A stretch of DNA of 64,000 nucleotides from JAAYBF01 sp963715445 (GCA_963715445.1 OY970240.1:372001-436000), one strand, 5' to 3'; shown: positions 45,042-52,685, counted from the first letter of the stretch. Program-made: numbers and translations. The notes: generated by a model from the letters alone, not told the origin.

Positions 45042-46052
45042 TCACCGTTGCTCCGCAGTATGTCCACTGGCCTGGAGCTCCTGGGCTGCGAGTCTCGCAG
45101 CGCCGATCACTCCCGCGTCGGCCCCACCCCGGGCGGTGTCTACGGTCGTCCGCTCCCAAAGCGCCGGCAGGGTGGCGCCGGCCGCCTTCTCGCGCGCGAC
45201 GTCCATGAAGAGGTCCGCCGCGCGCGAGAGGCCTCCGCCGATCACCAGGTGCTCCGGCTCCAGGGCGTTCACGACGCTCGCGATGCCGAGCCCCAGCCAG
45301 GCGCCCAGCCGCTCGAAGAGCTCGAGCGCGCCCGCGTCGCCGGCCCGCGCGGCCTCGGCCGCCTCGCGCCCCGAAACGCGGCCCCGCTCGGCATGGATCC
45401 GCCCCAGCGCGCCCTGCGGATCCTCTCCGGCCAGGCGCGCGGCTTCGCGCTCGAGGCCTCTGCCGCTGCAGAGCCACTCGAGCGATCCGGGCCGCGGGAA
45501 CCCCTCGCCCTCGGCGGCGAGCGCCACCGAGCCGTCGATCACCAGATGGCCCAGCTCCGCGCCGAGGCCCGTGGCGCCGCGGTAGATCCGCCCGTCGATC
45601 ACGATGCCGCCGCCGACACCGGTGCCGAGCGTGAGCATCCCGAGCACGCGCGCGGGCGGGTTGGGCACTAGCTGCGCCTCGGCGAGCGCCGCGCAGTTCG
45701 CGTCGTTGTCCACCAGCACCGGCACCCCGACCCGCCGGCTGAGGTCGTCCCGCAGGGAGATCCCGGCCAGGGGGATGTTGACGCTCGAGAGCACCATCCC
45801 CGTCGCGAAGTCGATCTGCGACGGAATGCCGATCCCAACGGCCTCCACACCGCCCGCGGCCTCGGTCACCTCGAGCGCGGCGCTCGCGATGCCGTCGATC
45901 AGCGCCTCCTGGCTCGTCAGGTCGGTCGAGCGCTCCACCCGATGACGAACCTCGGTGCCGGAGACCGCCGCGACGGCGATCTTCGTCCCGCCGACGTCGA
46001 TGCCCAGCACCGTTCCGAGCTCTCCGGCGTTCGTCCCCCCGCTCGCGCTCAT
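45042..46052 (-). CDS. ROK-family glucokinase lacking the zinc cysteines
   Basis: A 336-residue sugar kinase. GIDVGGTKIAVAAV (17-30) is the ATP phosphate loop, DNDAN (117-121) has the catalytic Asp, GTGVGGGIVIDG follows, and GAELGH (165-170) holds the ROK His. The usual C-x-C-G-x2-G-C zinc motif after this His is absent: the stretch reads RPGSLEWLCSG with one Cys at 196. Glucose as substrate is inferred from its place at the head of the pentose phosphate run. An AGGAGG six bases or so before ATG 46052 fixes the start. Confidence 0.88.
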   Translation of the reverse strand: MSASGGTNAGELGTVLGIDVGGTKIAVAAVSGTEVRHRVERSTDLTSQEALIDGIASAALEVTEAAGGVEAVGIGIPSQIDFATGMVLSSVNIPLAGISLRDDLSRRVGVPVLVDNDANCAALAEAQLVPNPPARVLGMLTLGTGVGGGIVIDGRIYRGATGLGAELGHLVIDGSVALAAEGEGFPRPGSLEWLCSGRGLEREAARLAGEDPQGALGRIHAERGRVSGREAAEAARAGDAGALELFERLGAWLGLGIASVVNALEPEHLVIGGGLSRAADLFMDVAREKAAGATLPALWERTTVDTARGGADAGVIGAARLAAQELQASGHTAEQR

Positions 46053-46145
46053 CCGCCTCCTCGGTGCTTGCTGGTGTAGCTCCGCGGCAATCATGGCGCG
46101 TCCGCGCACGGCGCGCCTGGCAGGCGATCTGGTAGAACGAAGACC

Positions 46146-46250
46146 GTGGATCGTCGCTTGGCCAATCGCAACCTGCGCACCGCGCTCATCGCGGGCGCGA
46201 TCTCCCTCGTCGTCTTCGCCGCCTCGTTCGCGGTCGGCTTCGTCTACTAG
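46146..46250 (+). CDS. 34-residue single-helix membrane protein
   Basis: A small reading frame, GTG to TAG. It gives a basic head (DRRLANRNLR) and one hydrophobic helix (TALIAGAISLVVFAASFAVGF) ending in VY. The positive-inside rule places the head in the cytosol. It sits two bases before the next membrane gene, with which it must be cotranscribed. TAGAAC lies seven bases upstream as a -10-like element. Short single-helix proteins of this kind often accompany cytochrome oxidases; that link is inference. Confidence 0.55.
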   Translation: MDRRLANRNLRTALIAGAISLVVFAASFAVGFVY

Positions 46251-46252
46251 CG

Positions 46253-46492
46253 ATGGCCGAGGAGATCCAAGTCGCAGCGGACGTCTCGCCTCCCGGCGAG
46301 GCCATCCACCTTCCCGGCCCCTCGTTCCTGCCGGTCATCGTCGCGGCGGGCACCACGATCGCCCTGGTGGGCATCGTGCTCAACTGGGTCGTGTTCGGCC
46401 TCGGTGCCCTGGTGGCACTCGGCGCGATCGTGCGCTGGAGCCGGCAGACCAGGCGCGACATCGCCGAGCTCCCGCTCGACCACGGCCACTAA
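46253..46492 (+). CDS. Two-helix membrane protein, possible cytochrome oxidase subunit IV-like
   Basis: A 79-residue protein with a polar head, then IHLPGPSFLPVIVAAG leading into one helix (about 27-44), a second helix (47-61), and a charged RWSRQTRRDIAELPLDH end. The HLPGPSxxP lead-in is reminiscent of small or C-terminal parts of haem-copper oxidases in actinobacteria, so a subunit IV-like role is my best guess, at low certainty. Begins two bases after the 34-residue gene. The oxidase operon lies 0.9 kb further on, past a CBS gene on the other strand. Confidence 0.55.
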   Translation: MAEEIQVAADVSPPGEAIHLPGPSFLPVIVAAGTTIALVGIVLNWVVFGLGALVALGAIVRWSRQTRRDIAELPLDHGH

Positions 46493-46635
46493 GCCCCTCT
46501 CGCCCTGCCCGCCTCCCGCGGATCCTGACGCTGGTGGCCGCGGGTCCTGTCGACGGGGTAGATCCTTTCCGTGCTCGCAAGCTGCGCGCGCAAAGGACTC
46601 CCCCGCGCCACCCGCGGAACGAAGCCCCCTCAGCA

Positions 46636-46682
46636 TCGAAACCCAAGTTGCGGCCGCATGTTGGCCGCAACTTGGGTTTCGA
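46636..46682. repeat. 20-bp perfect inverted repeat with 7-base loop
   Basis: Arms 46636-46655 and 46663-46682 are exact reverse complements, beginning TCGAAACCCAAG and ending CTTGGGTTTCGA. The loop is GCATGTT. It is far longer than needed for an ordinary terminator and lies between convergent genes. It could be a strong bidirectional terminator, a small RNA, or a relic of a mobile element. Confidence 0.85.
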
Positions 46683-46734
46683 CAGAGACTGAGCTTCTAG
46701 AGGCGTCGACTGGCGCTGTAGGGCGAGCAGTCCT

Positions 46735-46785
46735 AGGACGCAGGGAGCGACGTGTGCGCCAGCACACGAGCGACCGAGGACACCG
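46735..46785. repeat. 51-bp hairpin element, copy 2
   Basis: Differs from the copy at 26178-26228 at two positions that pair with each other. The hairpin here is GTGTGC/GCACAC around the same GCCA loop. It begins 12 bases after the stop of the CBS gene on the minus strand, the same distance as copy 1 from the trxB stop. Confidence 0.8.
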
Positions 46786-46797
46786 GAATGCGAAGGC

Positions 46798-47202
46798 CTA
46801 CGGCGTCAGGGGCATGTCGGAGGTGGCGCCGTCGGTGACCCAGCACCTCACGATGTCGCGCATGGAGACGATGCCTACGAGCTCGCCTCCATCGACCACC
46901 ACGAGGTGGCGGAAGCCGCCGCGGACCATCTCCTCGGCGGCGCGCTCGAGGGACCAGTCCGGCGCGGCGAAGGTCAGCCCAGAGGAGAGGTGGTCCACCA
47001 CGCGCTCGCCCGCGGGGTCCTCGCCGGCGCCGATCGACTCGAGGATGTCCCGCTCGGTGAGGATGCCGGGGCCCGGCTGCTCCGGGTCGACCACCACCGC
47101 CGCGCCTACGCTGCGCTCGGCCATGGCACGCGCGGCCTCGCTCAGCGTGTGCTGCGGCCCGACCGTCAATACGACCCTGCTCATCCCGTCCTGAACCTGC
47201 AA
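46798..47202 (-). CDS. CBS-domain pair protein
   Basis: A 134-residue protein made only of two CBS motifs, about 10-65 and 75-127, each ending in the usual LTERDIL or VSMRDIV. Such Bateman modules bind AMP, ATP or SAM and sense energy state. No partner domain is fused. The TTG start at 47202 is fixed by a strong AGGAGGAG before it. It lies between the small membrane genes and the caa3 oxidase operon, on the opposite strand to both. Confidence 0.85.
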   Translation of the reverse strand: MQVQDGMSRVVLTVGPQHTLSEAARAMAERSVGAAVVVDPEQPGPGILTERDILESIGAGEDPAGERVVDHLSSGLTFAAPDWSLERAAEEMVRGGFRHLVVVDGGELVGIVSMRDIVRCWVTDGATSDMPLTP

Positions 47203-47340
47203 CTGCTCCTCCTTGCCGTGACATCGGGGCTAGTGGCGAACGTCGCAATCGTATCCCCGTGGGCAACCCCGTCCAGCCCACGAACCGATCCGGGCGCCTG
47301 GGCGTGAGGCATCAGTCGCACGCGCGTCCTCGCTGTGACA

Positions 47341-47346
47341 TAGACT
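47341..47346 (+). promoter_or_regulatory. -10 element TAGACT for the caa3 operon
   Basis: TAGACT, 31 bases before the ctaC2 ATG at 47378. Unlike most genes here, this one keeps a leader with a GGGGGAAG ribosome site. Confidence 0.4.
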
Positions 47347-47377
47347 CGCGCGCCGATGAGAGGCTTCGGGGGAAGCA

Positions 47378-48439
47378 ATGCGTAGACATCCAATGCTGAT
47401 GGTGGTCGTCCTCAGCCTGATCGCGACCGCGATCGGGATCGCTGTCGCGCTCGTGATCGACTGGTTCCCGACTCAGGCGTCGACCGCCTCGGAGCCGATC
47501 GACACCCTCTACGACGTCCTGCTGATCGCATCGGTGCCGATCTTCGTGCTCGTGATGGCGGTCGTCTTCTACTCCGTATGGGCTTTCCGCGTTAAGCCCG
47601 GCGACTTGAGTGACGGCGCGCCGATCCACGGCAACACGAGGCTCGAGATCGTCTGGGTGACGATCCCCCTCATCCTCGTCAGCGCTCTGGCCGGGTACGG
47701 CTGGATCGTGCTCGTGGACATCGAGGCGAAGGAGTCCGACTCGCTGGTGGTGGACGTCACCGGCCAGCAGTTCGCCTGGAGCTTCGAGTACCCCGGCGAG
47801 GGCAAGCTGAAGTCCAACCAGCTCGTGCTCCCGCTTGACCGCCCGGTGCACTTCAAGGTCCACTCCGAGGACGTCCTGCACGACTTCTGGGTTCCCGAGT
47901 TCAGGCTCAAGACCGACGCGGTGCCCGGCATCACGACCCACATCCGCGTCACGCCCAACCGCCTCGGCACCTATCCGGTGGTCTGCGCCGAGCTCTGCGG
48001 CATCGGCCACTCCACGATGCGCCAGACCGTCCGCGTCGTGCCGCAGGCCGAGTACGACGCCTGGGTGGCCGAGCGCAGGCAGAGCGCCTCGGACGGCGGC
48101 CTCGCCGCGGCCGACGGCGATCCGCAGGAGGCCGGCAGGACGCTCTTCACCGACGCCAACTGCGCCGCGTGCCACACCTTGGCGGACGCCGACGCCACCG
48201 GCACATCGGGGCCGAACCTCGACGACCTCGCGGCTCAGGCCGCAAAGCTCGGCAGGGAGCGGGGACAGACTCCCAAGGAGTACGTCATGGCCTCGATCAC
48301 CGATCCCGACGCCTTCGTCGTCCCGGGCTTCCAGAAGGGGCTGATGCCCGGTGACTTCGGCGACCAGTTCTCGCCCGAGGAGCTCGACACGCTCGTGGAG
48401 TACCTTCTCAGCGTGAGCAAGGACAGCGGGTCCAAGTGA
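47378..48439 (+). CDS. ctaC: caa3-type cytochrome c oxidase subunit II with fused cytochrome c domain
   Basis: A 353-residue protein. Two helices (about 6-28 and 43-70) precede a periplasmic CuA domain, CAELCGIGHSTM (Cys203, Cys207, His211, Met214). A linker of about 35 residues leads into a class I cytochrome c domain with CAACH (262-266) and a probable axial Met323 in GLMPG. The fused haem passes electrons to CuA inside one chain. No clear cleavable signal is present. ATG 47378 has a good ribosome site. It overlaps ctaD2 (GTGA). Confidence 0.95.
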   Translation: MRRHPMLMVVVLSLIATAIGIAVALVIDWFPTQASTASEPIDTLYDVLLIASVPIFVLVMAVVFYSVWAFRVKPGDLSDGAPIHGNTRLEIVWVTIPLILVSALAGYGWIVLVDIEAKESDSLVVDVTGQQFAWSFEYPGEGKLKSNQLVLPLDRPVHFKVHSEDVLHDFWVPEFRLKTDAVPGITTHIRVTPNRLGTYPVVCAELCGIGHSTMRQTVRVVPQAEYDAWVAERRQSASDGGLAAADGDPQEAGRTLFTDANCAACHTLADADATGTSGPNLDDLAAQAAKLGRERGQTPKEYVMASITDPDAFVVPGFQKGLMPGDFGDQFSPEELDTLVEYLLSVSKDSGSK

Positions 48440-50358
48440 GCATCGCCGCCAAGCTCCGCGCGCCCGGCTGGTACCGCGCAGCCCTCAGCCAGCCCATCTC
48501 CCTCGGCCTCGCGATTGGCCTCGTGGCCCTCGTCCGCGCCCTCTACGGCTGGGATGTCCTCGACTGGAACGCGATCACGACGGTCGCGCTGATCACGATG
48601 CCGCTGGGCTTCATCGTCGGGATCGGATGCTTCGACTACTGGTTCAGCTGGGCGGCCGGCAAGCCCACGCAGCCCGAGGACCACTCGAGCCACGGCGCGA
48701 CGTCCTGGAAGGACTACTTCCGCGTCAACACCGATCACAAGGTGATCGGGATCCAGTACATCGTCACGACCTTCTTCTTCTTCACGATCGGCGGCCTGAT
48801 GGCGATGCTGATCCGGGCCGAGCTGGCTCAGCCCGGGACGCAGTTCGTGGACCCGAACACCTACAACGGCCTGTTCTCGGTCCACGCGTCGCTGATGATC
48901 TTCCTGTTCATCATCCCGGTCTTCGCCGGGATCGCGAACTACGTCATCCCGCTGATGATCGGCGCGCCGGACATGGCGTTCCCGCGCCTCAACGCGCTCT
49001 CCTTCTGGATGCTGCCGACGGCCGGCGTGATGATGCTCGCCAGCTTCTTCGCCGAGGGCGGCGCCTTCGCCACCGGCTGGACGGCCTACGCCCCGCTCTC
49101 CACCGACACTCCGCTGGGCCAGCAGTTCTTCACGATCGGCGTGCAGTTCGCCGGCGCCTCCTCGATCGCCACGGCGCTCAACTTCCTGGTCACGATCATC
49201 ACGATGCGCGCGCCGGGCATGACCTTCTGGCGCATGCCGCTGCTGGTCTGGGCCAACTTCGCGACGTCGCTGCTGGTGGTGATCGCAACGCCGTTCATCG
49301 CCGGCTCGCAGTTCTTCGTGCTGCTGGACCGGGCGCTCGGCACCCACTTCTTCGACGTGGGTGGCGGCGGTGACGTGCTGATGTACCAGCACGTCTTCTG
49401 GTTCTACTCGCACCCGGCGGTCTACATCATGATGCTGCCGGGCTTCGGGATCGTCAGCGAGATCGTCTCCGCCCACGCGCGCAAGCCCGTCTTCGGCTAC
49501 CGGATGATGGCGTTCTCCCTGATGGCGATCGTGGTGCTCGGCTTCACCGTCTGGGCCCACCACATGTTCGTCTCGGGGATGTTCTCCTGGATGCGGGTGC
49601 CGATGATGATCACGACGATGCTGATCGCCGTGCCGACCGGCATCAAGATCTTCAGCTGGCTGGCGACGCTGTGGCGAGGGGCGATCCATCTCACCACCCC
49701 GATGCTGTTCGCGCTCGGCTTCATCACGATGTTCACGCTCGGCGGGATCAGCGGCGTGATGCTGGCGATCATCCCCGTCGTCATCCACGTCTCCGACACC
49801 TACTTCGTGGTGGCCCACATCCACTACGTGCTGTTCGGCGGCAGCGTGTTCACGATCTTCGCCGGGCTCTACCACTGGTTCCCGAAGATCACCGGCCGCA
49901 TGTACGACGAGAAGCTCGGCAAGCTCCACTTCTGGCTCTCGTTCGTCTTCTTCAACCTGACCTTCGGGCCGATGCACCTCGTCGGCGTGGACGGCATGCC
50001 CCGCCGTGTGGCCGACTACGCCGATCAGTTCGCGACGCTGAACGCCTTCATCTCGGTGTCCAGCTTCCTCTTCGGCCTCTCGTTCCTGGTCTTCCTCTAC
50101 AACATGATCACGAGCTGGCGCAACGGCCCCAAGGCGGCAGCCAACCCGTGGCGGGCGCACTCGATCGAGTGGCAGGTCTCCTCGCCTCCGCCGATCTTCA
50201 ACTTCGATGAGATTCCGACGGTCGTCGGCGGTCCCTACGAGTACGGCATCCCAGGCGCGGTCCACGCCGTGTTCAGCGACAGCGACAAGAAAGCCCCCGT
50301 GGGGGCAGCCCACGCGCCTGCCGGCGGCGGCGCCCCACCCCCCACCACCGAGCCATGA
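48436..50358 (+). CDS. ctaD: Cytochrome c oxidase subunit I, long form
   Basis: A 640-residue paralogue of the subunit at 31914. An N-terminal extension of about 90 residues carries two extra hydrophobic segments (about 17-34 and 40-62) before the conserved VNTDHKVIGIQY. Metal motifs are all kept: VHASLMIF, WFYSHPAVYIMMLPGFGI (CuB His/Tyr; Ala replaces the usual Glu, against GHPEVY in the other copy), WAHHMF and YFVVAHIHYVLFGG. The replaced Glu could matter for the K-channel entrance or proton exit. The GTG overlaps ctaC2, and the end overlaps the stress-like gene. Confidence 0.96.
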   Translation: MSIAAKLRAPGWYRAALSQPISLGLAIGLVALVRALYGWDVLDWNAITTVALITMPLGFIVGIGCFDYWFSWAAGKPTQPEDHSSHGATSWKDYFRVNTDHKVIGIQYIVTTFFFFTIGGLMAMLIRAELAQPGTQFVDPNTYNGLFSVHASLMIFLFIIPVFAGIANYVIPLMIGAPDMAFPRLNALSFWMLPTAGVMMLASFFAEGGAFATGWTAYAPLSTDTPLGQQFFTIGVQFAGASSIATALNFLVTIITMRAPGMTFWRMPLLVWANFATSLLVVIATPFIAGSQFFVLLDRALGTHFFDVGGGGDVLMYQHVFWFYSHPAVYIMMLPGFGIVSEIVSAHARKPVFGYRMMAFSLMAIVVLGFTVWAHHMFVSGMFSWMRVPMMITTMLIAVPTGIKIFSWLATLWRGAIHLTTPMLFALGFITMFTLGGISGVMLAIIPVVIHVSDTYFVVAHIHYVLFGGSVFTIFAGLYHWFPKITGRMYDEKLGKLHFWLSFVFFNLTFGPMHLVGVDGMPRRVADYADQFATLNAFISVSSFLFGLSFLVFLYNMITSWRNGPKAAANPWRAHSIEWQVSSPPPIFNFDEIPTVVGGPYEYGIPGAVHAVFSDSDKKAPVGAAHAPAGGGAPPPTTEP

Positions 50359-51188
50359 GCGAACCACGCAACATCCTGGTCGTAGCCAACGAGACCGTCA
50401 CCGGCAAGCCGCTGATCGACGCGGTCAAGCGCCATGCCGACAAGGGCCCGGTGGCCGTCCACGTGATCTGCCCGCAGAACCAGCCCAAGCACGGCTACGT
50501 GATCTACGACGAGACGATCCGCGGCGCCGCCGAGAACCGCCTCGAGATGACCCTCGCCCAGCTGCGCGAGGTCGGAGTCGAGGCGACCGGCGAGGTCATG
50601 GATCCGGATCCCTACTCCGCGATCATGGACGCTGTCGGAGACCGCGACTACGACGAGATCGTCATCTCCACCCACCCCGACACGCGCTCGGGCTGGCTGC
50701 GACAGGACCTGATCACGCGCGTCGCGCAGGCGACCCGCCGCCCCGTCGAGCACGTGGTCGTGGATCTAGGCCCGCACGACCCCGACGAGGGCATCCGCAC
50801 GCTCGTCGTGGCCAACCAGACGGTCGGCGGTCAGCCGCTGATCGACCAGCTCAAGGAGCTCGCAGCCCAGGGCCCGCACCGCTTCATCGTCGTCTGCCCG
50901 CAGGGCGGAGCCGGCGAGGACGACGCCCACCGGCGCCTCGCCCACACCCTTAAGCGGCTCCAGGACGAGGGCCTCGACGCGATCGGCCAGGTCACCCACC
51001 CAGACCCCTACACGGCCGTCCAGCAGGCGCTGCACTTCTACGGCATCGACGAGATCGTCATCTCGACCTTCCCCGCGACCCGCTCTGGCTGGCTGCGCTC
51101 CGACCTCGTCGGCAGGGTCGAGGCCTCGACCGACAAGCCGGTCCACCACGTCGTCTCGGCCGGGGACCGCGAGGGGGCGAGCGCCTGA
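50355..51188 (+). CDS. Tandem duplicated universal-stress-like (Rossmann) protein inside the oxidase operon
   Basis: A 277-residue cytosolic protein of two homologous domains, about 6-137 and 147-271. Both begin TLVVANxTVxGxPLID, contain VxCPQ, DPDPY or HPDPY, and DEIVISTxPxTRSGWLR, and end with a VxHVV strand. The layout resembles the HUP/universal stress fold, as found at the end of some amino-acid permeases; the GxRSGWLR stretch would be the nucleotide loop. No membrane segment is present. It overlaps ctaD2 by four bases (ATGA) and ctaE by one base, so it is an integral member of the operon. Function unknown. Confidence 0.75.
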   Translation: MSEPRNILVVANETVTGKPLIDAVKRHADKGPVAVHVICPQNQPKHGYVIYDETIRGAAENRLEMTLAQLREVGVEATGEVMDPDPYSAIMDAVGDRDYDEIVISTHPDTRSGWLRQDLITRVAQATRRPVEHVVVDLGPHDPDEGIRTLVVANQTVGGQPLIDQLKELAAQGPHRFIVVCPQGGAGEDDAHRRLAHTLKRLQDEGLDAIGQVTHPDPYTAVQQALHFYGIDEIVISTFPATRSGWLRSDLVGRVEASTDKPVHHVVSAGDREGASA

Positions 51189-51814
51189 TGGAATCAGCAT
51201 CGATTCCCGCTCCCGCCGCGTCGCACGCCGCGGACCACTCCCACCACGGGCCTCCGGAGGCCAACAAGTCCTCCCGAATGGACCCGCAGTTCCTCGGGAT
51301 GCTGCTCTTCATCATCTCGGAGATCATGCTCTTCGGAGCGTTCTTCACGGCCTACTTCTTCATCCGGGTCGTGAACGGCGAGGCCTGGCCGGCGGAGGGC
51401 AGCCACCTCCCGGTGGCCATCGCCGGCGTGAACACGGCGATCCTCGTCTCCTCCAGCTTCACGATGCACTGGGCCCTCGAGGGAGCGCGCCGGAACAACC
51501 GCCGCGCGCTGCGCGCCGGCCTGCTCACCACGCTGCTGCTGGGCGCGACGTTCCTGATGATCCAGATCAACGAGTACGTCCACATCGGCTTCTCGCCCGC
51601 CGACCACGCTCAGGGCTCGATCTTCTACGGCCTCACCGGCCTCCACGGCGCCCACGTCTTCGTGGGGCTGACGCTGCTGCTCTTCGCCACCATCCGCGCG
51701 TTTCGCGGCCATTTCTCACCCGAGAAGCACCTCGGAGTCGAGGTGCCCGGCATCTACTGGCACTTCGTCGACGTGATGTGGATCGTCGTCTACACGACGA
51801 TCTACATCATCTAG
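51188..51814 (+). CDS. ctaE: Cytochrome c oxidase subunit III
   Basis: A 208-residue membrane protein with a His-rich head and five helices, the short form lacking the first two helices of the mitochondrial protein. GMLLFIISEIMLFGAFFTAYF (37-57) with the conserved Glu, HALEGAR-like HWALEGARR, and the final GVEVPGIYWHFVDVMWIVVYTTIYI are family hallmarks. It is the only subunit III gene in the window. ATG 51188 overlaps the preceding stop. Confidence 0.95.
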   Translation: MESASIPAPAASHAADHSHHGPPEANKSSRMDPQFLGMLLFIISEIMLFGAFFTAYFFIRVVNGEAWPAEGSHLPVAIAGVNTAILVSSSFTMHWALEGARRNNRRALRAGLLTTLLLGATFLMIQINEYVHIGFSPADHAQGSIFYGLTGLHGAHVFVGLTLLLFATIRAFRGHFSPEKHLGVEVPGIYWHFVDVMWIVVYTTIYII

Positions 51815-51816
51815 CC

Positions 51817-51924
51817 GTGATCAATCCCTTCCGCTCGGAACAGGAGGCATTCCGCTTCCTGCTCTACGTCGGCGCCTGCGCGCTCGTCGTCGTGGTTGCC
51901 GTCGTGATCGTGCGCGCGCTCTGA
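51817..51924 (+). CDS. 35-residue single-helix membrane protein after ctaE
   Basis: GTG to TGA, two bases after the ctaE stop. An amphipathic head NPFRSEQEAFRF leads into a helix (FLLYVGACALVVVVAVVIVRAL). The NPFRSE(A/Q)EAFRF head looks conserved to me in Thermoleophilia next to oxidase genes, so it may be a small oxidase subunit or assembly factor; this is from memory and unverified. Its TGA overlaps the proposed CTG start of the inositol monophosphatase. Confidence 0.6.
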   Translation: MINPFRSEQEAFRFLLYVGACALVVVVAVVIVRAL

Positions 51925-52685
51925 GCAGCCTCGCCGCGGATCTGGATCTCGCCGAGCGCCTGGCTCGATCGGCCGGCGCCCTGCTCCTCGAGCGCTACGA
52001 GGGAGCGCCCAGCGGCCTCGAGCACAAGTCCTCGCGCACGGACATGGTCTCCGACGCCGATCGGGACGCAGAGGCGCTGATCCGGGACCTGCTGGCCGCT
52101 GAGCGCCCTGGCGACGGCCTCCTGGGCGAGGAGGGCTCGAACGTCGAGGCCGAGAACGGCAGGCGCTGGGTGGTCGATCCCCTCGACGGCACGACCAACT
52201 ACCTCTACCGCTTCCCCGCGTGGGTCGTGAGCGTCGCGCTCGAGGACGAGGCGGGATCCGCCGTGGGCGTGGTGCACGACCCGCTGCGCGAGGAGACGTT
52301 CACCGCCGCGCGCGGAGAGGGCGCCCGCCTGAACGGCGCGGCGATCTCCGTGGGAGGCGCAGAGCGGCTCGACACGGCGCTCATCGCCACCGGCTTCGGG
52401 TACGACTCCGCGCGACGGGCGGCCCAGGCGGAGGTGCTGCTGGGCGTCCTGCCGCGCGTGCGCGACCTGCGCCGTGCCGGAGCGGCGGCGCTCGACCTCT
52501 GCATGGTCGCCTGTGGACGTATCGACGGCTACTACGAGCGGGGCCTCAGCCCCTGGGACTGGGCCGCCGGCAGCCTCATCGCCACCGAGGCAGGGGCCAC
52601 GGTGCTCCATCTCGAGGGAGAGCCATCTGGGATGGTGGCCGCCGCGCCCGCGATCGCCGACGCTCTCGCCGCGCTCGTCCGGTAG
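51921..52685 (+). CDS. Inositol monophosphatase family protein, probable CTG start
   Basis: A 254-residue Mg-dependent phosphatase. GEEGSN (about 70-75), DPLDGTTNY (86-94) and WDWAAG near 212 bind three metals. Family members act on inositol phosphate, PAP or fructose bisphosphate. The first ATG (52044) would remove the conserved first helix and the KSSRTDMVSDAD segment. In frame upstream there is no ATG, GTG or TTG back to at least 51850. A CTG at 51921 overlaps the preceding stop as CTGA, like the ATGA/GTGA junctions elsewhere in this sequence, so I take CTG as the start. Confidence 0.8.
   Translation: MSSLAADLDLAERLARSAGALLLERYEGAPSGLEHKSSRTDMVSDADRDAEALIRDLLAAERPGDGLLGEEGSNVEAENGRRWVVDPLDGTTNYLYRFPAWVVSVALEDEAGSAVGVVHDPLREETFTAARGEGARLNGAAISVGGAERLDTALIATGFGYDSARRAAQAEVLLGVLPRVRDLRRAGAAALDLCMVACGRIDGYYERGLSPWDWAAGSLIATEAGATVLHLEGEPSGMVAAAPAIADALAALVR

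Larger units (their letters stand above)
46493..46797. other. 305-bp intergenic region with repeat structures
   Basis: No coding frame is convincing here. It holds a GC-rich first 140 bases without recognised signals, a 20-bp perfect inverted repeat (46636-46682) and the second copy of the 51-bp hairpin element (46735-46785). The genes on both sides converge on it, so it serves as a 3' region for both. Confidence 0.6.

Noticed and set aside
42701..45208. 835-codon open frame opposite tal-pgi and tkt
   Set aside because: Shadow of strongly conserved minus-strand genes; composition only.
48235..50367. 710-codon open frame opposite ctaD2
   Set aside because: Arg/His/Glu-rich antisense of a membrane protein gene, which gives such charged frames.
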